From: JBFKUL01 sp041635755
Lineage (GTDB): Bacteria > Pseudomonadota > Gammaproteobacteria > Burkholderiales > SG8-39
Assembly (NCBI GenBank): GCA_041635755.1
Contig: JBFKUL010000137.1
Coordinates: 1-7,679, forward strand
Length of the DNA stretch: 7,679 nucleotides
Direction: 5' to 3'
Below are positions 1 through 6,765 of this stretch, piece after piece. How positions within the stretch are numbered: position 1 is the first letter of the stretch; each line of letters opens with the position of its first letter. The translations under genes and the position numbers were made by a program. The notes under the pieces are model-generated. The model worked only from the letters and a program-made list of their open reading frames with translations. It made no database searches and was not told where the DNA came from.

Positions 1-152
1 AGGATTCGGCCCGGTGGAACCGCGAATACCGGATAGAACGAATCAAACATCTGCCGCCGGTCGAGCGCCACAACGTCGTACGGCGGAAAGAGCAGCAGAA
101 CGATCGCATTGCACAGCGCGCCGAAGATGATGATCTTCTGCAGCCGGCTCAT
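1..152 (-). CDS. small membrane protein, C-terminus cut by window edge
   Basis: Reading the minus strand from an ATG at 152 gives 50 codons without a stop before the left edge. The protein starts MSRLQKIIIFGALCNAIVLL, so residues about 7-22 form one hydrophobic membrane-spanning segment. It is followed by FPPYD and then a polar stretch with an aromatic patch, FDSFYPVF (residues 36-43). The ATG overlaps the TGA stop of the acyl-CoA synthetase in the arrangement ATGA, which suggests translational coupling and the same mRNA. I do not recognise the family with confidence. It looks like a small inner-membrane protein, and more helices may follow outside the window. Evidence for a real gene is the overlap geometry, the plausible N-terminus and the uninterrupted frame; 50 codons alone would be weak in DNA this rich in G+C. 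Confidence 0.6.
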   Translation of the reverse strand, partial: MSRLQKIIIFGALCNAIVLLLFPPYDVVALDRRQMFDSFYPVFAVPPGRI

Positions 153-1801
153 CGAGCGTGCCCCGGCGGTGGTGCCCCGGCGGGGCTCGCCTCCTCGCGC
201 TTGCGCAACTCCTTGCGCTGCACCTTGCCCGTGGTGGTCATTGGCAGCTCGGCGATGAACTCGATCTCGCGCGGATATTCATAGGGCGCAAGGCGACCGC
301 GCACGTGCTTGCGGATGTCGTCCTCGAGGGCAGCGCTCGGCTGCTCGCCCGGCTGCAACACAATGAACGCCTTGACGATCTGGCCGCGCGCCTCGTCGGC
401 TTTGCCGATCACCGCCGCGTTGGCGACCGACGGGTGCTTCACCAGGCAGCTCTCGATCTCGGCCGGCCCGATGCGGTAGCCGGCCGACTTGATGACGTCG
501 TCCGAGCGTCCCTGATACCAGAGGTAGCCGTCCTCGTCCATCTTGCCCTGGTCGCCGGTGCAGCCCCAGTCGCCGATGAACTTGTCCCGGGTTGCCTGCG
601 GATTCTTCCAGTACTCGAGGAAAAACACCGGGTCCTCGCCGCGCATCACCGCGATCTCGCCGAGCTCGCCGCGCGGACGCTCCTTGCCCTGCTCGTCGAT
701 CACCGCGACGCGGTGTCCCGGATACGGCCGCCCGATCGAGCCCGGCTTGACCGGCCAGGCCGACTGGCAGTTGCCCACGACATAGTTGATCTCGGTCTGA
801 CCGAACATCTCGTTGATCGTCACGCCGAGCTGATCGCGCGCCCATTCGATGAGGGTCGTGCCGACGGATTCGCCCGCGCTCATGATCGAGCGCAGGTTGA
901 GATTGAAGCGCTTGCGAGGCTCGGGCTCCGCCTTCATCATCAACTTGAGCGCGGTAGGAAAAAGAAACGAGTTTCTCACGCCGTATTTCTCGAGCAGATA
1001 AAAGGCCTTCTCGGCGTCGAAACGCCCACGGTAGCCGAGAATCGGCTGGCCGAGCGCCCAGGCGGGCAGCAGCGCGTCCATCAGGCCGCCGGTCCACGCC
1101 CAGTCGGCGGGCGACCAGAACATGTCGCCGGGTTGCGGATAGAAATCGTGCGACAACGTGAAGCCCGGGATGTTTCCGAGCAGCACCCGGTGCGCCTTGA
1201 GAGCACCTTTGGGCGGACCGGTGGTGCCGCTGGTATAGATGATCAGCGCCGGATCGTTCGCCGGAGTGTCGAGCGCGGTGAAACCGCCACTTGCCTTTTC
1301 AAGCAGCGCCTCCCAGGTCTTGACCCCCGACTCGCGCGCGCCGCCGACACCGATCACGTGCTTGAGGTGCGTCAGGCGCCCGCGAATGGTCCACAGGTTG
1401 GCGATCGTGGTCGGCTCGACCAGCGCCACCTTGGCCTCGGCGTGCTCCATGCGGTACTCGAGCGCGTCGGGACCGAACAAGTGGCTGAGCGGCAGCGCCA
1501 CCGCGCCCATCTGGAACACCGCCATGTAGGCGATCGCGGTCTCGGGGCGCTGCGGCAGAATGATGGCCACGCAGTCGCCGCGCTTCACACCCAACGCGGC
1601 GAGCGCATTCGAGAGCCGATTCGCCGCCGTCTGGATATCCCAGAAGCTCCAGGCGGCAGTGGCGCCGGACTCGTCCTCCCAGTACAGGGCGAAGCGCGCG
1701 CGATCCTGAGCCCACTGTCCGCAGCAGGCGCGCGCCAGGTTGTAGCGCTGCGGCACGTTCCACTTGAAGCTGCGGTACAGCTCATCGTAGCGATCGACCA
1801 T
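149..1801 (-). CDS. AMP-forming acyl-CoA synthetase (medium-chain-like, ANL superfamily)
   Basis: A 550-residue cytoplasmic enzyme that activates a carboxylic acid with ATP to an acyl-adenylate and then to an acyl-CoA. The ANL core motifs appear in order: the phosphate loop YTSGTTGPPKG at residues 189-199, the A5 motif EMFGQTE at 331-337, CTGD at 414-417 with the ribose-binding aspartate, the hinge GRSDDVIKSAGYRIGPAEIE at 431-450, and the A10 motif TTTGKVQRK with the adenylation lysine K526. The GYRIGPAEIE hinge and the ADWAWTGGL segment (232-240) resemble the acetyl/medium-chain synthetase branch rather than long-chain FadD. The substrate cannot be read from sequence. An open frame extends upstream to 1978, but ATG 1801 gives the natural N-terminus MVDRYDELYR, and the upstream 59 codons are arginine-rich intergenic translation. 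There is no clear Shine-Dalgarno; a -10-like GATAAT ends 9 nt before the ATG. It is probably cotranscribed with the small membrane protein downstream. Confidence 0.94.
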   Translation of the reverse strand: MVDRYDELYRSFKWNVPQRYNLARACCGQWAQDRARFALYWEDESGATAAWSFWDIQTAANRLSNALAALGVKRGDCVAIILPQRPETAIAYMAVFQMGAVALPLSHLFGPDALEYRMEHAEAKVALVEPTTIANLWTIRGRLTHLKHVIGVGGARESGVKTWEALLEKASGGFTALDTPANDPALIIYTSGTTGPPKGALKAHRVLLGNIPGFTLSHDFYPQPGDMFWSPADWAWTGGLMDALLPAWALGQPILGYRGRFDAEKAFYLLEKYGVRNSFLFPTALKLMMKAEPEPRKRFNLNLRSIMSAGESVGTTLIEWARDQLGVTINEMFGQTEINYVVGNCQSAWPVKPGSIGRPYPGHRVAVIDEQGKERPRGELGEIAVMRGEDPVFFLEYWKNPQATRDKFIGDWGCTGDQGKMDEDGYLWYQGRSDDVIKSAGYRIGPAEIESCLVKHPSVANAAVIGKADEARGQIVKAFIVLQPGEQPSAALEDDIRKHVRGRLAPYEYPREIEFIAELPMTTTGKVQRKELRKREEASPAGAPPPGHAR

Positions 1802-1810
1802 GGTGCGGGG

Positions 1811-1839
1811 ATTATCCCGGTGCCGGCGCCCGCCTGCAA
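1811..1839 (-). promoter_or_regulatory. candidate promoter of the acyl-CoA synthetase
   Basis: On the minus strand TTGCAG (1839-1834) is followed after 17 bp by GATAAT (1816-1811). The -10 matches TATAAT at five of six bases and the -35 matches TTGACA only at its first three. The hexamer ends 9 nt before the ATG at 1801, so transcription would start about 2-3 nt from the start codon, giving an almost leaderless mRNA. That fits the lack of a Shine-Dalgarno. This is inference from motif and spacing only. Confidence 0.4.
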
Positions 1840-1848
1840 AGGCGCCGG
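1823..1848. repeat. perfect 8-bp inverted repeat, possible operator or mRNA hairpin
   Basis: CCGGCGCC (1823-1830) and GGCGCCGG (1841-1848) are exact reverse complements separated by 10 bp. They lie in the divergent intergenic region, and the spacer contains the candidate -35 element of the acyl-CoA synthetase. A dyad there could be a repressor site. The arms are all G/C, and each arm contains the self-palindrome GGCGCC, so chance in this composition is a real alternative. Confidence 0.45.
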
Positions 1849-1970
1849 TCCGGAAAGAGGCTTGCGCGCGGCTGCCGATTGCGCCATGGTCTGTCCTTTT
1901 TTCGGCCCTGTCCGGGGCGTGGCGCCGCGGAGCGCCGCGCCGCTGGACGCACGACTGCGGAGCTCGCGCT

Positions 1971-2636
1971 ATGTCCACCGACGCCCTCGTCTTCGACGCC
2001 TACGGCACACTGTTCGACGTGCACGCCGTGATCGAGCGCTGCGAGAGCTTCTGGCCCGGAAAGGGCGCGGCGCTGTCGCAGCTGTGGCGCACCAAGCAGC
2101 TCGAGTACACCTGGCAGCGCAGCCTGATGCAGCGCTACGTGCCCTTCTCCAAGGTGACGCGCGAAGCGCTTGGCTACGCGTGCGAAGCGCTCGAGCTGCC
2201 GCTCGACGAGACGCGCACCCGGGCGCTGATGGAAGCGTACCTCGAGCTCGCCGCGTATCCCGATGTGCCGGCCGCGCTGGAGGCGCTCCGGCGCGGCGGC
2301 AGAAAACTTGCGATCCTCACCAACGGCTCGCCCGACATGATCGATCCGCTGGTGAAGAACCGCGGCCTGCAGAAGACTTTCGACGCGGTGCTCAGCGTCG
2401 ATCCGCTGAAGACGTTCAAGCCCTCGGTGCCCGTCTACCAGCTCGCCGTCGATCGGCTCGGGGTGGCAGCGCCGTCGATCGGCTTTGTTTCGTCGAACTG
2501 CTGGGATGCGCTCGGCGCGAAGTCGTTCGGTTTTCGCGTGTTCTGGATTAATCGCGCCGGTGCGCCGGTCGACCGGCTCGGCTTCCAGCCCGACGGCATC
2601 CTGCGGGGGCTCGGCGACCTGCCGGCCAAGCTCTAG
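1971..2636 (+). CDS. haloacid dehalogenase, type II (L-2-haloacid dehalogenase-like)
   Basis: A 221-residue HAD-superfamily hydrolase. The family removes halide from L-2-haloacids through an aspartyl-ester intermediate, giving D-2-hydroxyacids. Motif I is FDAYGTLFD with nucleophile D9 and T13. The segment LWRTKQLEYTWQR (38-50) contains R40, matching the halide/carboxylate-binding arginine. Then come ILTNG (115-119, T117-N118), K150 in KTFKPSVPVY with Y156, and VSSNCWDA (173-180, with S174, N176, D179). As I recall the L-DEX YL residues (D10, R41, S118, K151, Y157, S175, N177, D180), each falls exactly one position later, so the active site is complete apart from Thr for Ser at 117. ATG 1971 is preceded by GGAG at 1959-1962, eight bases away, and gives the natural start MSTDALVFDAYG; the frame is open upstream to 1800 but reads as intergenic. 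The Nudix gene follows after 11 bp. The physiological substrate could also be a phosphoester or another 2-substituted acid. Confidence 0.93.
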   Translation: MSTDALVFDAYGTLFDVHAVIERCESFWPGKGAALSQLWRTKQLEYTWQRSLMQRYVPFSKVTREALGYACEALELPLDETRTRALMEAYLELAAYPDVPAALEALRRGGRKLAILTNGSPDMIDPLVKNRGLQKTFDAVLSVDPLKTFKPSVPVYQLAVDRLGVAAPSIGFVSSNCWDALGAKSFGFRVFWINRAGAPVDRLGFQPDGILRGLGDLPAKL

Positions 2637-2647
2637 TCCCGACGCCG

Positions 2648-3181
2648 ATGAAATACTGCTCCAACTGCGGTGCGCCCGTGGTGCGGCGCGTGCCGCCGGG
2701 CGACTCGTTGACACGCTTCGTATGTGACCAGTGCGGCGAGATCCATTACCAGAATCCGAAGCTGGTGGTGGGCGCTCTGCCCGAGTGGCAGGGCCGGCTG
2801 TTGCTTTGCCGGCGCGCGATCGAACCGCGCTACGGCTACTGGACGCTGCCGGCCGGTTTCATGGAGAACGACGAAACCGCCGGCCAGGCGGCGCTGCGCG
2901 AGACGCTCGAGGAGGCGGGCGCGCGCATCGAGCTGGCCGAGCCCTTCAGCATGGTTTCGGTGCCGAGGGTCAACCAGGTGCACCTGTTCTACCGGGCGCG
3001 CCTGGTCGATCTCGAGTTCAAGCCCGGTGACGAGAGTCTCGAGGTGGCGCTGTTCGAGGAGCAAGCGATCCCCTGGAAGCAGATCGCGTTTCGCACCGTG
3101 GGTCTGACGCTACGGCACTGGTTCGCCGATCGCGCGAGCGGTGCCTTCGGCTTTCACGCCGAAGACCTTCCGCTCCGCTAG
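2648..3181 (+). CDS. Nudix hydrolase with N-terminal zinc ribbon
   Basis: A 177-residue cytoplasmic hydrolase of nucleoside diphosphates linked to another group. Residues 1-30 form a zinc ribbon: CSNC (C4, C7) and CDQC (C26, C29), a short N-terminal domain found on a subset of Nudix enzymes. The Nudix box runs from G70 to A92 and follows GX5EX7RE-x-x-EE-x-G: G70, E76, R84, E85, E88, E89, G91. The Mg-binding REx2EE core is intact. The usual hydrophobic residue after RE is T86, a mild deviation. The sequence does not fix the substrate; ADP-ribose, NADH or a related dinucleotide are typical for zinc-ribbon Nudix enzymes. ATG 2648 lies 11 bp after the dehalogenase stop with no obvious Shine-Dalgarno, so translation is probably coupled to the upstream gene. 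Its own TAG stop forms the first three bases of the TAGAAT motif before amt. Confidence 0.95.
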   Translation: MKYCSNCGAPVVRRVPPGDSLTRFVCDQCGEIHYQNPKLVVGALPEWQGRLLLCRRAIEPRYGYWTLPAGFMENDETAGQAALRETLEEAGARIELAEPFSMVSVPRVNQVHLFYRARLVDLEFKPGDESLEVALFEEQAIPWKQIAFRTVGLTLRHWFADRASGAFGFHAEDLPLR

Positions 3182-3201
3182 AATCCGCAGCAAAAGGGGG
3201 A
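3179..3201 (+). promoter_or_regulatory. -10-like TAGAAT and strong ribosome binding site before amt
   Basis: TAGAAT at 3179-3184 matches TATAAT at five of six positions and includes the Nudix stop codon. It is followed by CCGC, the same ten bases as at 4495-4504. No convincing -35 lies 16-18 bp upstream. AGGGGGA at 3195-3201, six bases before ATG 3208, is the best Shine-Dalgarno-like sequence in the window, so amt would have a short normal leader. A promoter here would let amt be expressed separately from the genes upstream. Confidence 0.4.
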
Positions 3202-3207
3202 AGACCC

Positions 3208-4491
<1,284 letters not shown>

Positions 4492-4494
4492 CGT

Positions 4495-4500
4495 TAGAAT
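4495..4500 (+). promoter_or_regulatory. -10-like TAGAAT seven bases before the Rieske-type gene
   Basis: TAGAAT at 4495-4500 is followed by CCGCGCA and then ATG at 4508. The ten bases TAGAATCCGC are identical to those at 3179-3188. If this is a -10 element, transcription would begin at or one base before the ATG, giving a leaderless mRNA; no Shine-Dalgarno is present. There is no good -35 match 16-18 bp upstream, which is the main weakness. Confidence 0.4.
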
Positions 4501-4507
4501 CCGCGCA

Positions 4508-5212
4508 ATGGAGCGTCGCGACTTTCTCAAAGCCTGCGCGGCCGGCGCCGGCGCTGCCGCCGCCGGAGCACCCACGTTCGCGGCATCCGACGCCACGGCG
4601 CACTTCTACCAGCGCACCCAGCTGCTAGACGAAAAGGGGGCACCGTTGCGCGCGGCGGGGATCGCGCCGCAGCGCAACTTCATCTTCCATTATCCGTTCG
4701 CCACCACGCCCTGCTTCCTGCTCAATCTGGGGCGAGCGGCGAAAAGCTCGACGCGGCTGCGCACCTCGGACAACCGCAGCTACGAATGGACCGGCGGCGT
4801 CGGTGCGAGCCGCGCGATCGTCGCTTACTCGGCGATCTGTGCGCATAAGCTCGCCTATCCGACGCGCGACATCAGCTTCATCAGCTTTCGCACTGAAACC
4901 AGCGAGCGCAACAAGTTCGGCAACGTGATCCATTGCTGCGCGGAGCACAGCCAGTACGATCCGGCGGCCGGGGCACGCGTGGTTGCCGGCCCGGCGCCGC
5001 AGCCGCTTGCGGCCATTCTGCTCGAGCATGACGCGCGGAGCGACGCACTGTACGCGGTCGGCACGCTGGGCGGCGAGCTGTTCAACGATTTCTTCGCCAA
5101 GTACGACATGCGCCTGTCGCTCGAGCACGGCGATGCCGCGCGGCGTGCGAGCAGCGCGACCGCCGTGGTGGTCGCGCTCGAGAATTACTGCCGCCAGCAG
5201 GTGAAGTGCTAG
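4508..5212 (+). CDS. Tat-exported Rieske-type [2Fe-2S] protein
   Basis: A 234-residue protein whose N-terminus, ERRDFLKACAAGAGAAAAGA, is a twin-arginine signal (R3-R4, F6-L7-K8, then an alanine/glycine-rich core) with probable cleavage near A25-A26. Tat export suits a protein that folds around a cofactor before crossing the membrane. Rieske-like ligands are CAH (C111, H113) and CAEH (C144, H147), the latter followed by SQYDPAAGARVVAGPAPQPL (148-167). That resembles the end of the cytochrome bc1/arsenite-oxidase Rieske fold, where the cluster motif is followed by a YD-xx-G and a GPAP turn. Oddities: 30 residues separate H113 from C144 (usually about 15-20), an extra C143 makes a CC pair, the second bc1 cysteine in box II is replaced by E146, and the chain ends in C234 with C228 nearby. 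A non-cleaved signal anchoring it in the membrane is possible. Partner unknown; neither neighbour is a redox enzyme. Confidence 0.83.
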   Translation: MERRDFLKACAAGAGAAAAGAPTFAASDATAHFYQRTQLLDEKGAPLRAAGIAPQRNFIFHYPFATTPCFLLNLGRAAKSSTRLRTSDNRSYEWTGGVGASRAIVAYSAICAHKLAYPTRDISFISFRTETSERNKFGNVIHCCAEHSQYDPAAGARVVAGPAPQPLAAILLEHDARSDALYAVGTLGGELFNDFFAKYDMRLSLEHGDAARRASSATAVVVALENYCRQQVKC

Positions 5213-5281
5213 GGAACCCCTGAATACGACCTGCGCGCCACGCCTGTTTCGCAGCTCTCCGGCGGCGCGGGGGCCGTGCGG

Positions 5282-5980
5282 ATGATTCCCTGGCTCGAGC
5301 GCGACGACCCGTTTCCGCCGGTCGAGTCCGCGCTGCGGCAGCCCAACGGCCTGCTCTGCGCCGGCGCCGACTTGTCGGTCGAGCGCCTGCTCGCCGCTTA
5401 CCGCAGCGGCGTGTTCCCCTGGTTCAGCGGCGACGAGCCGATCCTGTGGTGGTCGCCCGACCCGCGCATGGTGCTCGAGTGCAACGCGCTCAAGGTATCG
5501 CGCTCGCTTGCCAAGAGCCTGCGCAACAAGGGCTACGAGGTGCGCGTCGATACCATGTTTCGCAAGGTGCTCGAGGGCTGCGCCGGCCCGCGCTCCGGCG
5601 ATGGCGGCACGTGGCTGAGCGAGGCGATGCGCGCAGCCTACTTCGCGCTGCACCGCGCCGGCTATGCGCACTCGTTCGAGACGTGGCGCCGCGATGAGCT
5701 GGTGGGCGGCCTCTATGGCGTGGCCATCGGGCGCATGTTCTACGGCGAGTCGATGTTCTCGCGGGCCACCGACGCCTCGAAGGTCGCGCTGGTGGCGCTC
5801 GTGGCCGAGCTGCGCGCACGTGAGTTCCCGCTGATCGACTGCCAGATGAAGACGCCGCTGCTCGCCTCCCTGGGCGCCTGCGAAATGCCGCGGCGCCAGT
5901 TTTTGCGCCGGCTCGCAGCGTTGGTACACTACCCCGAGGCGTCCGGAAGGTGGATCCGAATGACGGCCACGGCGAACTGA
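5282..5980 (+). CDS. aat: leucyl/phenylalanyl-tRNA--protein transferase
   Basis: A 232-residue cytoplasmic enzyme that moves leucine or phenylalanine from aminoacyl-tRNA onto proteins with N-terminal Lys or Arg, marking them for ClpS/ClpAP. Family motifs: PNGLLCAGADLS (21-32), GVFPWFS (43-49), PILWWSPDPRMVL (53-65), HSFETWR (130-136), GGLYGVAIG (142-150), FYGESMFSR (153-161), LIDCQ (184-188) and SLGACEMPRR (196-205). E156, D186 and Q188 fall on the same numbers as the catalytic/substrate residues I recall for E. coli Aat. ATG 5282 gives MIPWLERDDPFPP, the usual start; an in-frame GTG two codons earlier (5276) is possible. GGGGG at 5269-5273 is a weak Shine-Dalgarno. The 69 bp between the Rieske-type stop and this start (5213-5281) hold no terminator or clear promoter that I can see. 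bpt follows after 5 bp, so the two are surely one unit. Confidence 0.98.
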   Translation: MIPWLERDDPFPPVESALRQPNGLLCAGADLSVERLLAAYRSGVFPWFSGDEPILWWSPDPRMVLECNALKVSRSLAKSLRNKGYEVRVDTMFRKVLEGCAGPRSGDGGTWLSEAMRAAYFALHRAGYAHSFETWRRDELVGGLYGVAIGRMFYGESMFSRATDASKVALVALVAELRAREFPLIDCQMKTPLLASLGACEMPRRQFLRRLAALVHYPEASGRWIRMTATAN

Positions 5981-5985
5981 ACGAT

Positions 5986-6723
5986 ATGTCCCGGCTGAAC
6001 GACCTGCCCCATGCCGTATTGCAGTTCTACGTCACGGCGCCCTACCCCTGCAGCTATCTGCCGGAGCGCATGGCGCGCTCGCAGGTTGCCACGCCAAGCC
6101 ACCTGATCACCACGGAGATTTACGGTGACCTGGTCAAGGCGGGCTTTCGCCGCAGCGGCATCTTCACCTACCGCCCGCATTGCGACAGCTGCCGCGCGTG
6201 CGTGCCGGTGCGCATCCCGGTGGCCGAGTTCGTGCCCGGGCGCTCGCAGCGCCGCGCGTGGAAGGCGCACTCGGGCCTGGCCGCGCAGGCGCAGGCGCTC
6301 AAATTCCGGCTCGAGCATTACGCCCTATACCTGCGCTACCAGTCACGGCGCCACTCCGGCGGCGGCATGGACAACGACAGCCGCGACCAGTACTCGCACT
6401 TCCTGCTGCAGAGCCGGGTCGACACGCGGCTGGTGGAGTTCCGCGACGCCGGACACCTGGTCATGATTTCGATCGTCGATTACCTGCCCGACGGCCTGTC
6501 CTCGGTGTACACGTTCTACGAACCGGACCGGCGCAACGCGAGCTACGGCACCTACAACGTGCTGTGGCAGATCGATGCCTGCCGCAGCCTGGGACTGCCC
6601 TATCTGTACCTCGGTTACTGGATCAGGGAGAGCCCCAAGATGGCGTACAAGTCCAAGTACGCGCCGATCGAGGGGTTCGTCAACGGCGTCTGGAAACGAC
6701 TCGGCGAACGCGAGCTCGGCTAA
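5986..6723 (+). CDS. bpt: aspartate/glutamate leucyltransferase (Bpt, ATE1-like)
   Basis: A 245-residue cytoplasmic homologue of eukaryotic ATE1 that transfers leucine from Leu-tRNA to proteins with N-terminal Asp or Glu, creating a primary degron for ClpS/ClpAP. The N-terminal domain has LQFYVTAPYPCSYLP (12-26), RSQVATPSHL (31-40), FRRSGIFTYRP (54-64) and CDSCRACVPVR (66-76). C22, C66, C69 and C72 match the conserved cysteine set of the family. The acetyltransferase-like C-terminal half has SSVYTFYEPD (172-181), SYGTYNVLWQI (186-196) and YLYLGYWIRESPKMAYK (206-222). An in-frame GTG at 5950 would add 12 residues and overlap aat by 31 bp, but its first residues look unlike the family and the typical start MSRLNDLPHAVLQFY begins at ATG 5986, five bases after the aat stop. 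No clear Shine-Dalgarno is present, so coupling to aat is likely. Confidence 0.97.
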   Translation: MSRLNDLPHAVLQFYVTAPYPCSYLPERMARSQVATPSHLITTEIYGDLVKAGFRRSGIFTYRPHCDSCRACVPVRIPVAEFVPGRSQRRAWKAHSGLAAQAQALKFRLEHYALYLRYQSRRHSGGGMDNDSRDQYSHFLLQSRVDTRLVEFRDAGHLVMISIVDYLPDGLSSVYTFYEPDRRNASYGTYNVLWQIDACRSLGLPYLYLGYWIRESPKMAYKSKYAPIEGFVNGVWKRLGERELG

Positions 6724-6738
6724 GGTACACGCTCGACG

Positions 6739-6752
6739 CGGCCTGCGGGCCG
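6739..6752 (+). other. short hairpin between bpt and pyrD
   Basis: CGGCC (6739-6743) and GGCCG (6748-6752) form a perfect 5-bp stem with a TGCG tetraloop, ending one base before the TAGAAT element at 6754. No T-run follows, so it is not a standard intrinsic terminator. It could slow read-through from bpt or lie between the -35 and -10 of a pyrD promoter. Chance is a fair alternative for so short a stem. Confidence 0.3.
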
Positions 6753-6753
6753 A

Positions 6754-6759
6754 TAGAAT
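6754..6759 (+). promoter_or_regulatory. -10-like TAGAAT six bases before pyrD
   Basis: TAGAAT at 6754-6759 is followed by AGCCGA and then the pyrD ATG at 6766. As a -10 element it would place the transcription start at or next to the start codon, a leaderless arrangement, and no Shine-Dalgarno is visible. The best -35-like sequence, TCGACG at 6733-6738, matches TTGACA at four of six bases but leaves only a 15-bp spacer. Confidence 0.4.
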
Positions 6760-6765
6760 AGCCGA

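Noticed and set aside
1895..1900. Run of six T in the divergent intergenic region, possible terminator
   Set aside because: No stable stem lies directly upstream, and no plus-strand gene ends before it.
158..2551. A 797-codon open frame on the plus strand
   Set aside because: It runs antisense to the acyl-CoA synthetase and then out of frame through the dehalogenase. Its translation is arginine/alanine/leucine-rich with no family motif; long shadow frames are expected in G+C-rich coding DNA.
3113..3127. Possible sigma-54 promoter (GGCAC ... TCGC) upstream of amt
   Set aside because: The GG to GC spacing is one base short of the strict -24/-12 distance and the -12 half lacks TTGC. It also lies inside the Nudix gene.
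4625..5929. A 434-codon open frame on the minus strand
   Set aside because: It is antisense to the Rieske-type gene and aat, both of which have clear motifs; the translation is low-complexity, rich in His, Arg and Ala.
5903..5930. Extended -10-like TGGTACACT with TTGCGC 16 bp upstream of it, as a bpt promoter inside aat
   Set aside because: Matches are only three and four of six, the site is inside conserved aat coding sequence, and the 5-bp aat-bpt gap makes a separate promoter unnecessary.
5950..5985. GTG 5950 as the bpt start
   Set aside because: The 12 added residues do not resemble the family N-terminus; purine-rich GGAAG sits directly against the GTG, too close for a ribosome site. 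ATG 5986 gives the usual start.
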